64,000 nt of DNA, from the NCBI GenBank assembly GCA_963700865.1, contig CAVOZC010000018.1, positions 496,001 through 560,000 on the forward strand, read 5' to 3'. The DNA comes from CAVOGJ01 sp963700865. GTDB taxonomy: Bacteria; Planctomycetota; Planctomycetia; Pirellulales; Pirellulaceae. A program made the position numbers and the translations under genes. Positions 1 to 9,699 of the stretch are shown here, piece after piece; within the stretch, counting starts at the first letter, position 1; every line of letters begins with the position of its first letter. Under the pieces are notes generated by a model. That model had not been told where the DNA came from. It did no database searches and saw only the letters and a list, made by a program, of their open reading frames with translations.

Positions 1-753
1 ATGGCTGCCACCATGCTGACCGGCTGGTCCGAACAAACGATTGCGGGAAAGCCGTGCCGGGTACTCGTTCCCTCCCAACCGAGTGAACATGGATATGCGG
101 TTGTATTTCTGCACGACCGCCCCCCGCTCGAGCAGGTCATTCCGCCGACCTGGCAAGCGGCGCTGGAACGCCGCGGGTTGCGGGTCGTGGTTCCGTGGAC
201 GGGCCACTCGTGGTGGGCCGATCGGGTAGTGCAAGACTTCTCGCACGAGCGAACGCCCGAGCAATTCGTCACGCGGGACGTCGTCTCCTGGCTACGAGAC
301 GAGTGGCGAGCGGCGCCCCCAAGGCTGGCCATCTGTGGGATCGGCATGGGTGGTCAGGCCGCACTCAGGATGGCTTACAAGCATCCGGATATTTTCCCGG
401 TAACCGCCGGAGTCTCGCCGGATCTTGATTATCAATTTCGCATCCTGGAAGGGGATGAAGTGCTTTATGAACTCTATGGCGATGTCGAAACGGCTCGCCA
501 GGACACCGCCATCCTGCATATTCATCCCTTGAATTGGCCGCGACACCAGTTTTTTTGCTGCCACCCTGATCGCGCGGACATCTTCGAAGGGGTCGACCGA
601 CTGCGGATGAAACTCTCGTCGATTGGCGTTCCCTTTGAAATCGATATTTCGCGCGAGGCCGGTTCCGATGGCAGTTATGAAGACGCCATGGCGGCGACCG
701 TCGGCGACTTCCTTGTCGAACGGCTTGAGCGGGAACGGCTGCGCATCGCCTGA
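1..753 (+). CDS. alpha/beta-hydrolase fold protein lacking the nucleophile serine
   Basis: The 250-residue protein resembles the esterase D / S-formylglutathione hydrolase branch of the alpha/beta-hydrolase fold. It has a beta-strand followed by an elbow at residues 113-118 (GIGMGG) and then an ALRMAYKHPD helix. The family elbow is normally G-x-S-M-G-G. Here the nucleophile Ser is Gly115 (codon GGC at 343-345), so ordinary Ser-His-Asp hydrolysis is not expected. A carbohydrate- or partner-binding role, or a pseudoenzyme, is possible. There is no signal peptide in the visible part. The window begins exactly at an ATG, so the true start may lie upstream; a second ATG is at position 13. The gene converges on the kdsD-kdsC-lptCA operon. 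The fold assignment is fairly sure; the function is unknown. Confidence 0.6.
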   Translation: MAATMLTGWSEQTIAGKPCRVLVPSQPSEHGYAVVFLHDRPPLEQVIPPTWQAALERRGLRVVVPWTGHSWWADRVVQDFSHERTPEQFVTRDVVSWLRDEWRAAPPRLAICGIGMGGQAALRMAYKHPDIFPVTAGVSPDLDYQFRILEGDEVLYELYGDVETARQDTAILHIHPLNWPRHQFFCCHPDRADIFEGVDRLRMKLSSIGVPFEIDISREAGSDGSYEDAMAATVGDFLVERLERERLRIA

Positions 754-806
754 CACCCCCTCGACGGCGGCGCACCCGCCCCGTGACTCGTTCCCCCTGG
801 GGCGCG

Positions 807-3590
807 TCACTCACCGACACTGAAATCAAGCATGTTGACGCCTCCCAGCTCGTAGCTGTTCTGGCGCGGACTGTAGCGAATGCGTTGAGCCGACACGGTG
901 TTGCGGGGACCGTCCACCTGCGATTGATGCCACAGCTGCGCATCGGCCCGTCCGTCGCCGTGCAGGATCACCATGTCCTTCGCTTGGTCGTAGGAAAGTC
1001 GCTCGCCCTTCGCCGCGAACAAATGCCCGTTCGGCGTCTTGCCTTCGACCATCGTATTGCCCTGGGCGATCAATTCGAAACGATTGGTGGCCGCGTTCGC
1101 AGGCAGCTGATACACCGTCAGCTCGTGACAGCCGAGGACAGCGGTATTGGGAAGCAGCTGCCCGTCTGGGAGCACCTGCAACCGATCGTTCCAATCGTCG
1201 ACCGGACCCATAATCGAGCGAACTCGTCCTCGAAACGAGAGTTCTCGTCGGGCTAACCCTCCATCAAATCCCTGCTCAAAATTCACGCGGAGGTAGTTGA
1301 GTCCATCCGTATCGCGATCGGCTCCGGCCGCGGCGGGCAGCCCGGCCGGTGACTTGCCACGGCGGACGGTTTCCACCCAACCGGGACCGGCCCCCTGCAC
1401 TTCTTCGGCGGCATAGTTCAACTCCAGTCGAGCGACTTGAGCCCGATCCACGGCGAGCCATCCCCGGTCACCGCTGGTTTGATTCTCGAGTGCCACCATC
1501 CCCGTGGCCACCACCGTATGAAGTTCCAGCCGACGTGCGGCGGCACTCGCACGACCAAAGTCGATTGGTTCGGTAAGCATGGCTGCCAGTTCGTCAGCCT
1601 GGATGCGTTGCGCCGGCCCCTGGATCAGCACCGACCCCTGGCAGAGCAGCGTCTTGCCGTCGAAACGCATGCCTTGGTCCCAGTTCATATCGGCCATCGC
1701 GGGGCCGCGGCCGCCAACCGCTGCAAATCGCTGGGGCAGCGGCGCCTCGGCCGACCCGGGTCCCTCGATCCACATTTGATTCTGATCGCGATCGAGATGA
1801 ATATTTCCGCCCGACAGCGTCATTTGTTGAGCGTGAATCGTGGCCGGCCGGCCGACGATCACTGCCAGCCCCCCCTGGCGTGAAGGTTGCGAAAGCCTCA
1901 GTTGGTCCCCCGTGACCTCAACGGGAAACTCGCGGGGATCCGTCGACAGATTGCGACAGCGAATCTGTCCTTCCAAAAGGACCTGATCGATTTCTTGCCG
2001 CTTGCCGAACAATGCCACATCGATCTGCAGTCGTTCGCCACGAACCTCAAAGCGGCGGTTTCCCGCGAGTGACGTTTCGGCAGCCGATTGTGGCGAACGC
2101 AATTCGGGGCCCACCGCCGCGCTGGGAGGCCGCAGCTCCTCCCGCGGGTGCATAATAATGTCCAGCCGATCGGTGTAGGCGTCCAGCTGCGGGCTATGTA
2201 CCTGAACCTGCTGTTCGGCGACAACCGATCGCGGCTGCAGGCTGCGCCAATCGACGACATCCGGCGGGTTTTGACCAAGAGGCCGTGCCGCGGCGAGTTG
2301 CAGCCAGATGGCCTGTGATTGCACGGTGCCGAAGCCGTCTGCCCGACATTCAGCATTTCCCAGGACGGTCAGCTCGACCAGATCTTCGTGCGGCAGGACC
2401 TCGACACGGTCCGACCACTGCAGCTCCAACTCGGCCGCAGCGGGCTCGGTGCCAGTGGCATAGGTGCCTCGCCCCGCGGCCTGAAACTGGCCGGGGCTGA
2501 CGGAATCTCCCACCAGATATTCCAGCCGCGCCGATGCCAGCCGATGCCACCGCGGCGGTCCCGCGCCGACCCCCGCGCTCGATTGGGAAACCAGCCGCGC
2601 TGGCTGTCCGGTGGCGACCAGCCGCTCGAATTGCATTCTGGGAAACGGGACGGAACTGGATCCGGCCACCGGCAAGGGTTGGGGTTGACGACCGAAGTAG
2701 GCCGCGAGTTGATCGCATTCGACGATGTCGGCGGCTCCGTCGGGCTGCTGCCGTTCGATGCGGACCGCCCGTGTGATCCGCGCTGCGGCTCCTTGAATAT
2801 CGATCGTCACGGGGCCTTCTGCCGAAACACGCAGCGGCGCTGCGGGGCTGCCGCGCCCTGCCAGGGCTTTCTTGGCTGGAGGAAAAATAACCGCCTGATG
2901 CAAATGCACGAGCTCAATCTGGCGCACTTCGGTGGGTGCCGAACTGGGGAGCCGACGGACTCTGTCGTCGGCGAGCGGAGCCAGGCGGATGGTGAGGTCA
3001 CGGCCGCTACCAAAGCTCTGACCAAAGCGGAAGTGAACGTCTTCCGTGGTCGAAATCGTCTGCTGATTGAATTGCACACCCTGCGTATCGATCTCGACAC
3101 GATCCTCCGCACCCGGTTCGCTCGGGCTGCCACTGATCAGTACGCGACCTGGCAAATATCCGGCCTGCAATTCACCGATCTCACCGGTTTGCCAATCGAA
3201 CGGGTGATCAAATTCGAGCGTGGCTCCTTTCGATGCCTGCACGATCCACGTGCGTTCCCCCTCTTTCTCCGGCAAATGAATAATCGTGCAGGGATCCAGT
3301 CTCAGGCGACCCTCCTCCCTGGCAATCGTGCGCAGCAGCAGGTACAGCCCCCGCGTCTTGATCACGTGGACATCATCACCTCGTTCCCAGCTTTCCGCCG
3401 TGAAGAGCGGCTCAATCAGTTTGCGATATTTGGCCGTCGGCGATTCGCTGCCAAGCGATGCCGCGGGGGTCACTTCCGCGCGTCGTGCCTCGGGTTCGAT
3501 CAGCGGCACCACCAGAGCCGCATATCCCCCGTACGCCACGAGAAGCGCTGCGAAGCTGGCGGCCGCTTGATAGAACCTGGAATAAGCCAT
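807..3590 (-). CDS. Large LptC/LptA (OstA)-like LPS transport protein
   Basis: A membrane-anchored periplasmic protein predicted to act in lipopolysaccharide transport. It has one N-terminal transmembrane segment right after the chosen start (around FAALLVAYGGYAALVV), then an LptC-like stretch, then several OstA/LptA-like beta-rich segments. The last of these is near the C-terminus (GERLSYDQAKDMVILHGDG). At about 927 residues it is far longer than E. coli LptC (about 190) or LptA (about 185), so it looks like a fused and expanded LptC-LptA. It lies directly after kdsC and kdsD, matching the E. coli order kdsD-kdsC-lptC-lptA, but no lptB follows. The frame stays open to a TTG at 3683 that would overlap the kdsC stop. 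The ATG at 3590 is preferred because it gives a short cytosolic tail before the membrane segment. The domain call rests on motif style plus gene context. Confidence 0.65.
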   Translation of the reverse strand: MAYSRFYQAAASFAALLVAYGGYAALVVPLIEPEARRAEVTPAASLGSESPTAKYRKLIEPLFTAESWERGDDVHVIKTRGLYLLLRTIAREEGRLRLDPCTIIHLPEKEGERTWIVQASKGATLEFDHPFDWQTGEIGELQAGYLPGRVLISGSPSEPGAEDRVEIDTQGVQFNQQTISTTEDVHFRFGQSFGSGRDLTIRLAPLADDRVRRLPSSAPTEVRQIELVHLHQAVIFPPAKKALAGRGSPAAPLRVSAEGPVTIDIQGAAARITRAVRIERQQPDGAADIVECDQLAAYFGRQPQPLPVAGSSSVPFPRMQFERLVATGQPARLVSQSSAGVGAGPPRWHRLASARLEYLVGDSVSPGQFQAAGRGTYATGTEPAAAELELQWSDRVEVLPHEDLVELTVLGNAECRADGFGTVQSQAIWLQLAAARPLGQNPPDVVDWRSLQPRSVVAEQQVQVHSPQLDAYTDRLDIIMHPREELRPPSAAVGPELRSPQSAAETSLAGNRRFEVRGERLQIDVALFGKRQEIDQVLLEGQIRCRNLSTDPREFPVEVTGDQLRLSQPSRQGGLAVIVGRPATIHAQQMTLSGGNIHLDRDQNQMWIEGPGSAEAPLPQRFAAVGGRGPAMADMNWDQGMRFDGKTLLCQGSVLIQGPAQRIQADELAAMLTEPIDFGRASAAARRLELHTVVATGMVALENQTSGDRGWLAVDRAQVARLELNYAAEEVQGAGPGWVETVRRGKSPAGLPAAAGADRDTDGLNYLRVNFEQGFDGGLARRELSFRGRVRSIMGPVDDWNDRLQVLPDGQLLPNTAVLGCHELTVYQLPANAATNRFELIAQGNTMVEGKTPNGHLFAAKGERLSYDQAKDMVILHGDGRADAQLWHQSQVDGPRNTVSAQRIRYSPRQNSYELGGVNMLDFSVGE

Positions 3591-3675
3591 GGCCTTGCCT
3601 GCTGCCGAAGCGAAATAATCTCGTGTGCTCTTTGACGGAAAGCTCGCAGAGGCGGGATGCTCGGCGAAAGTCCAT

Positions 3676-4194
3676 TCAGCCAAATCGGGCGACGATGTCT
3701 TCCCACCGCTTCTTGGCCTTCAGGATCTGTTCAATCGTCTCGCGAATGGCACCCTTGCCACCGACTTGCGTGGTAATCATGTGAGCCGCCTGCTTTGCCT
3801 CATCCGCCGCGTCGGCCACGGTCACCGCGAGCCCGACGGATTTGAGGACCGGCAGGTCAGGAAGATCGTCACCCACGTAACAGACCTGATTGAGATTCAG
3901 CTTTAATGAGGCCGCGATTTCCCGGGCCGCTGGCAATTTGTCTCGAAACCCCTGCCGGACGATGTCAATGCCCAGCTCGGCCGCCCGCAATTGCACGATA
4001 TGTGAAGTACGCGACGTGAGAATACCAAAGCGAAATCCGGCTTGTCGCCACAGCGCAATCCCCATGCCATCGCGCACGTAAAATTTCTTGGTTTCGATCC
4101 CCTCGTTATCGAAAATCAATCCCCCATCGGTCAGGACACCGTCCACATCCGAGAGAATCAACTCGATCGCCTGGCAACGTTCTTCAAGCTTCAT
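3676..4194 (-). CDS. kdsC: 3-deoxy-D-manno-octulosonate 8-phosphate phosphatase
   Basis: KdsC hydrolyses KDO-8-phosphate to KDO in the cytosolic branch of lipopolysaccharide core synthesis. At 172 residues it is the usual size for this capless HAD-superfamily enzyme. The nucleophile motif DVDGVLTDGG is near residue 15, the motif-II region LTSRTS near 60, a conserved lysine follows in GFRDKLPA, and the metal-binding motif GDDLPDLPV is near 115. The start ATG overlaps the kdsD stop as ATGA (4191-4194), so the two are translationally coupled. The large LptC/LptA-like gene follows. Together they form a KDO synthesis and LPS export operon. Confidence 0.93.
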   Translation of the reverse strand: MKLEERCQAIELILSDVDGVLTDGGLIFDNEGIETKKFYVRDGMGIALWRQAGFRFGILTSRTSHIVQLRAAELGIDIVRQGFRDKLPAAREIAASLKLNLNQVCYVGDDLPDLPVLKSVGLAVTVADAADEAKQAAHMITTQVGGKGAIRETIEQILKAKKRWEDIVARFG

Positions 4195-5264
4195 GATGGG
4201 GCGACTCTTGGAAAAGGGACCAGTTTCAATGGAGCCGCTGCGCTGGGATCCAGTGGCGAATCGCTCGTGACTACATCCGTGATATCGATCATTCCTGCCG
4301 GACGGCCCTCGTCATCGATCACCGGAAGCTCACTGATCTTTCGGGTGGCCATGATCTCAACCGCTGCGCTCAGCATGCTGCCCACGGTCATGGTCGTCGG
4401 GCAATTGCACATCACGTGGGAAATGGCGTCGTCCAGCAACGCTTCCCGGCGCGACTCGAACAGCCGTGCCAGGTCGCTATCGGTGAAGATGCCCGTTAAG
4501 TGCCCCGTGGCGTTTACCAACATGATGGCCCCCGTGCGGCGTCCTGGCTGGCCGACGTCGATGAGAACCTCGCGTACCGTGTGTGTCTCATGGGCAATTC
4601 GGCAACGCGACAATGGCCGCATCGCGTCCTCCACTCGGGCTAACTTCCGTCCCAGACTTCCACCCGGGTGAAAGCGGGCAAAATCGTGAGCCCGAAACTC
4701 ACGCTGCTTCGCCACCGCCAGCGCCAGGGCGTCTCCCAACGCCAGCATCGCCGTGGTACTGGTCGAGGGAGCCAGCTCCAGCGGCCCCGCCTCACGCAGC
4801 GAACCAAGAGCCAGCACGCAATCCGCCGCTTGGCCCAAGGAGTTGGTCGCCCGCGAAGTGATGGCGATCAGGGGACATTCCAATTTCGCAAGGCTGGGCA
4901 ACAAGCGGGTGATTTCGTCCGTCTCGCCACTGAACGACAAAATGAGGATCGTGTCTTCCTGGCGTATGCGTCCCAAGTCCCCGTGGATCGCCTCGGCCGG
5001 GTGAAGGAAATGACTCGGAGTGCCGGTCGAGGCCAGGGTGGCAGCAATTTTTTGTCCGATCCAGCCCGCCTTGCCAATTCCGGTCACGATCAGGCAACCA
5101 GGACAGTCACCAATCATCTCCACCGCCGTGCAAAAGGTTTCATCCAGCGTGGCCGCCAAGTGCGAAAGAGCCGCCGCTTCCTGCTCGATGATGGATTGGC
5201 CAAGAGCCAGCGGGCTCGACCGGTTGCTTGCCGTGGCGAATGTGCGCGCGGTACCAGCAGTCAT
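4191..5264 (-). CDS. kdsD: D-arabinose 5-phosphate isomerase (SIS plus two CBS domains)
   Basis: KdsD interconverts ribulose 5-phosphate and arabinose 5-phosphate, the first committed precursor of KDO. The 357-residue protein has an N-terminal SIS sugar-isomerase domain (about 40-210; motifs GIGKAGWIGQKIAATL and SFSGETDE, and the KpsF/KdsD hallmark FHPGGSLGRKL). Two CBS domains occupy about 215-340. It is a little longer than the E. coli enzyme (328) because of an N-terminal extension. It is the first gene of the kdsD-kdsC-lptCA operon and overlaps kdsC by 4 bp. The start ATG at 5264 is the only well-placed one before the SIS domain. Confidence 0.93.
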   Translation of the reverse strand: MTAGTARTFATASNRSSPLALGQSIIEQEAAALSHLAATLDETFCTAVEMIGDCPGCLIVTGIGKAGWIGQKIAATLASTGTPSHFLHPAEAIHGDLGRIRQEDTILILSFSGETDEITRLLPSLAKLECPLIAITSRATNSLGQAADCVLALGSLREAGPLELAPSTSTTAMLALGDALALAVAKQREFRAHDFARFHPGGSLGRKLARVEDAMRPLSRCRIAHETHTVREVLIDVGQPGRRTGAIMLVNATGHLTGIFTDSDLARLFESRREALLDDAISHVMCNCPTTMTVGSMLSAAVEIMATRKISELPVIDDEGRPAGMIDITDVVTSDSPLDPSAAAPLKLVPFPRVAPS

Positions 5265-5620
5265 GGTCTGTCATCCTTGACATGGGGGCGAAGGGAACCT
5301 CCGCCGATTGTAGGCCCGAGCCCCCTCCGATCGCAACGCGAAGCCAAGCCGGCGGCTAGCGCACGCGAGAGAGCCCGCCAGCCGCGACATGCGTCGCCGC
5401 TGGTAGACACGCCTCCTCCCCCGCGCCAGCCGGCCCGCAGGCCTCTCCGGCCCAGCCGGCCCCACCGCACGAGCCTGCCTCGGAATGGCCCAATTTCCAG
5501 CCGCGGGTGGCTCGCCACATGACAGCAGTGACAGCATCATCCCTTGAAGGAGCCCGACCCGACGTGATACTCTGGGGAAATTTTGCACCGCAAACCATGC
5601 CCCCTCGTTAAGGCGCTTCC
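5265..5620. other. Divergent intergenic region kdsD / carB
   Basis: 356 bp between the diverging kdsD and carB genes. It is GC-rich with no convincing ORF or RNA. It should hold both promoters. The only recognisable element is the weak carB promoter given separately; I see no good sigma-70 site for kdsD. Confidence 0.6.
5544..5571 (+). promoter_or_regulatory. Possible sigma-70 promoter of carB
   Basis: TTGAAG (5544-5549) and GATACT (5566-5571) are separated by 16 bp, each matching four of six consensus bases, about 50 bp before the carB ATG. A plausible but weak match. Confidence 0.35.
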
Positions 5621-8600
5621 ATGCCGCGACGCGACGATATCCACAAGATCATGCTCATCGGCTCAGGCCCGATCGTCATCGGCCAAGCCTGCGAATTCGA
5701 CTATTCCGGCACGCAGGCTTGTAAGGCCTTGCGCGAGGAAGGTTACGAGGTCGTGCTGGTCAATTCCAATCCGGCCACGATCATGACCGATCCGAACATG
5801 GCGGATCGCACGTATATCGAGCCACTCACGTGGCAGATGGTGGCCAAGGTCATCGAGCGAGAGCGGCCGGATGCCTTGCTCCCCACGCTGGGCGGTCAGA
5901 CGGGCCTGAACATTGCCATGGAATTGTCCAAGCATGGTGTCCTGGAAGAGTATCAGGTCGAATTGATTGGTGCCAAGGCCGACGTCATCGCCAAAGCCGA
6001 AGAGCGGGATCAGTTTAAGGCGGCAATGGAAAAGATAGGCCTGGAGGTGTGCCGCGGCGATACCGTGCATTCGGTGGAGGAGGCGCGGGCCGTCATGGCG
6101 GAGATCGGGCTGCCCAGTGTCGTCCGACCCAGCTTTACGATGGGCGGCAGTGGATCGCGCGATCGCTTACAACCGCGACGAATTCGACGCCCTCGTGCGG
6201 ATTGGGCTCGACCAATCCCCCGTGGGTGAGGTGCTTATCGAGGAATCGATCATCGGCTGGAAAGAATTCGAGATGGAGGTGATGCGAGACCTGGATGACA
6301 ACGTGGTGATCATCTGCTCGATTGAGAATTTTGATCCGATGGGTGTGCATACGGGGGACTCGATCACCGTGGCGCCAGCGCAGACGTTGTCCGATAAGGA
6401 ATACCAGCGGATGCGCGATGCCAGCCTGGCGGTCATCCGTGAAATCGGCGTGGAGACGGGCGGCTCGAACATCCAGTTTGCCATCCAGCCGGATACGGGT
6501 CGGATGATTGTGATCGAAATGAATCCGCGCGTCAGCCGCTCCAGCGCCTTGGCGTCGAAAGCCACTGGATTTCCCATTGCCAAGATTGCCGCCAAGCTGG
6601 CCGTCGGTTATCGACTGCACGAACTTCCCAACGACATTACCCAGAAAACCGCCGCCTGTTTCGAGCCTACCATCGACTATGTGGTAACCAAGATTCCGCG
6701 GTTCGCCTTCGAGAAATTTCCCGAAGCCAACTCGACGCTAACCACGCAAATGAAAAGTGTTGGCGAAACGATGGCGATCGGTCGCACCTTCAAGGAGTCC
6801 TTTCAAAAGGCGCTCCGCGGCCTGGAAGTTGGCCGTTTTGGCTTTGGCTGCGACCCGGCCGACTTATGGGGCACACCCCAACAGCCGACGGAGGAGGAGA
6901 TTCGAGCCAAGCTGTCGCGTCCCAATGCTGAGCGTGTGTGGTATCTCCGCTATGCGATCAAAGCCGGAATGACAGCGGAGAATATCTATGAAATAACCAA
7001 TATCGATCCCTGGTTCATCGATCACCTGTTTGAATTGGTCGAGATTGAGGATGGCCTGCGAGCACGGCAGACGCTCGGCGAAGTACCGGACCGTCAGCTG
7101 CGACGGGCCAAACAAGCGGGCTTTTCGGATCGACAGCTGGCGACGCTACTCGACGTCTCGGAACTGGAAGTCCGCAGCGAACGCAAGCGTCGCGGCATCG
7201 TTGCCACCTTTAAAGCTGTCGACACCTGCGCCGCCGAGTTCGAGGCCTACACGCCGTACTACTATTCGACCTACGAGGAGGAGGATGAAACACCACCGCG
7301 ACGAGCCGATCAGCAGCGAATCATGATTCTCGGAGGCGGCCCCAATCGCATCGGTCAGGGCATTGAGTTCGACTACTGCTGCTGCCACGCCAGCTTTGCA
7401 CTCCGCGAGCTCGGCATCGAATCGATCATGGTCAATTCGAATCCAGAAACGGTGAGCACCGATTACGATACGAGCGATATCCTCTTCTTCGAGCCGCTGA
7501 CGACCGAGGACGTACTCAATATTTGCGACCGCATCGAACCGGACGGCGTGATCGTGCAATTTGGCGGACAGACGCCGCTGAACCTGGCGCGGGCGCTCGC
7601 CACCGCCGGCGTGCCGATTATCGGGACCTCCGTCGACACGATTGAAGCCGCGGAGGATCGTGAAAAGTTCCAGCAGACACTCACGCGACTGGGCCTGAGG
7701 CAACCGGCCAACGGCATCGCCCGCACCATGAGCGAGGCGCGGGCACAGGCGGCTCAAGTCGGCTTCCCGGCCCTCGTCCGCCCCAGTTTCGTGCTCGGCG
7801 GCCGAGCCATGGAGATCTGCTATGACCAGCATCAGTTCGAGAAGTACGTCGCCGAGGCGTTTATTGTTTCCCAGGGGCAGCCCGTTCTGATCGACCGCTT
7901 TCTGGAGGATGCGATCGAGGTCGATGTCGATGCCATCTGCGACGGAGAGCAAGTCGTGGTGGCGGGCATCATGGAACATATCGAAGAAGCGGGAGTCCAT
8001 TCGGGCGATTCCGCCTGCGCCATTCCGCCCTACAGCCTGCAAGGCCCGGTGATCGAGGAACTCCGTCGAGCCACGCGTGCCATGGCCTTGCACCTGGGCG
8101 TCATTGGTCTGATGAATGTGCAATTCGCCGTGAAGTACGAAGAGGATCGCTGGATCGTGTATGTGCTGGAGGTCAACCCGCGGGCCAGTCGCACGGTCCC
8201 TTTCGTGGCCAAGGCGACCGGCATGCCGGTGGCTAAGATTGCCGCCAAAGTAATGGCAGGATGTTCGCTGGCCGAGCTACACGTGGAAGACGAACCTGTC
8301 CCGACCCACGTATCGATCAAGGAGAGTGTCTTTCCCTTCCGCAAGTTTGCCGGCGTCGACATTGTCCTGGGCCCGGAGATGCGTAGCACTGGCGAAGTCA
8401 TGGGGGTCAGCGATCGCTTTTCCATCGCCTTCGCCAAGAGCCAATTAGGGGCGGGCATTCATCTCCCTTCGTCCGGACGAATCTTCATCAGCGTCACCGA
8501 TCGACACAAGGAAGCGGCGGTCGATCTGGCTCGTCGCCTGACCGAAATCGGCTACGAGATCATCGCCACCGCCGGTACGGCCAAGCGGCTGGAGCAAGCC

Positions 8601-8909
8601 GGCATCGCCGTGGAACGCGTGAAAAAGATCGTGGAAGGAAACCCTAACCTGCTCGACCATCTCATCGACGGGAGCGTGGACCTGGTGCTTAATACCCCAA
8701 AAGGAAAAGGGGCCCGCACGGACGAGGGACGCATTCGAGCCGCCACCGTCCAGCACGGCGTGCCCTGCATCACCACCATCCAAGCCGCGGAAGCCGCCGT
8801 GATGGCCATGGAAGCACTCCGCCACGAGGAAATGGACGTGCAGGCCTTGCAGGATCGACTGCCCGAAGCGGGCGTGGATGCCGTGGCAATCCGTCACTCG
8901 ATAAGATAG
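5621..8909 (+). CDS. carB: Carbamoyl-phosphate synthase large subunit (one frameshift)
   Basis: CarB makes carbamoyl phosphate from bicarbonate, ammonia and two ATP for arginine and pyrimidine synthesis. All expected parts are present: the N-terminal carboxy-phosphate ATP-grasp domain beginning IMLIGSGPIVIGQACEFDYS, the oligomerisation domain, the second ATP-grasp domain beginning ILGGGPNRIGQGIEFDY, and the C-terminal MGS-like allosteric domain (RIFISVTDRHKEAAVDLARR). The reading frame breaks once at about 6157-6165. The first frame ends PSFTMGGSG and the protein resumes as AIAYNRDEFD in another frame. In intact homologues the two are nearly contiguous, so one extra base in the GATCGCGCGATCG stretch explains it. 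carA is not adjacent. Because the rest is perfectly conserved, I treat the break as a sequencing indel rather than a dead gene. Confidence 0.93.
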
Positions 8910-9015
8910 ACGTGCCGAAGTCGTTGCCAGCCGGCCGAGCCCTCGCCGCGGAATCCGCTGCCACGACGGCGGTGGCCCGGAATCACCCACAGCCCTCTCG
9001 CGCTACGGAAGCCCC

Positions 9016-9699
9016 ATGCCCGACCCGCTCGTTGAAACCCGCGGACTGGGGCGGAGGATCGGTCAAAAATGGCTCCTTCATCCTGCCACTCTCTCGATCA
9101 CCGCCGGCCAGCGAGTCGCCCTGCTGGGACCCAGCGGAAGCGGCAAGACGCTCCTGCTCCGCTGCCTCGCCCTGCTCGACCCATGCGATTGCGGCCAGCT
9201 GCTCTGGCGCGGGAGCCCGGTCCGCGGCAGCTTCGTACCTTACTATCGCAGTCAAGTCATCTATCTGCACCAACGTCCGACATTGTTCGAAGGGACGGTG
9301 CTCGACAATCTCCAACAACCATTCAGACTCCGCAGCCACCGCGGGTCCTGCTTCGATCGCCCCCGTATTCTGCAGCTGCTGGCAGCCGTCGAGCGGTACG
9401 ACGATTTTCTCCATCAGCCGACTCAGCAACTATCGGGGGGCGAATCTCAATTGGTGGCCCTGCTACGGGCCATTCAACTTGATCCTCGGATCCTGCTGCT
9501 CGACGAGCCCACGGCGGCACTCGACCACGAAGCCCAGCAAATGGTCGAGCACATCGTGGCCAACTGGCTGGGCGACCCCGAGGCACACGCGCACGCTTCC
9601 GTGTGGGTAACCCACGATCCACGGCAGGCGCTGCGGGTAGCGGATACGCTCTATCGCATCCGCGATGGAGAACTGGCACCGGCGGAGAGCCATCCGTGA
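9016..9699 (+). CDS. fetA: ABC transporter ATP-binding protein, FetA-like iron exporter
   Basis: A 227-residue ATPase with Walker A GPSGSGKT (about residues 36-43), signature LSGGES (about 139), Walker B LLLDEPTAAL, and the switch His in VWVTHDP. It is compact and carries no extra domain. The stop overlaps the GTG start of the adjoining UPF0014 permease (GTGA, 9696-9699), so they form one transporter. By similarity of this pair to E. coli FetAB (YbbLM), the likely role is iron export with protection from oxidative stress. This is inference from the permease family; the ATPase alone would not show it. Confidence 0.8.
   Translation: MPDPLVETRGLGRRIGQKWLLHPATLSITAGQRVALLGPSGSGKTLLLRCLALLDPCDCGQLLWRGSPVRGSFVPYYRSQVIYLHQRPTLFEGTVLDNLQQPFRLRSHRGSCFDRPRILQLLAAVERYDDFLHQPTQQLSGGESQLVALLRAIQLDPRILLLDEPTAALDHEAQQMVEHIVANWLGDPEAHAHASVWVTHDPRQALRVADTLYRIRDGELAPAESHP

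Noticed and set aside
2319..3635. 438-residue open frame antisense to the LptC/LptA-like gene
   Set aside because: Same reason: shadow of a long coding frame, no recognisable domain or start signal.
7146..8123. 325-residue open frame antisense to carB
   Set aside because: His/Asp-rich shadow translation of the second ATP-grasp domain.
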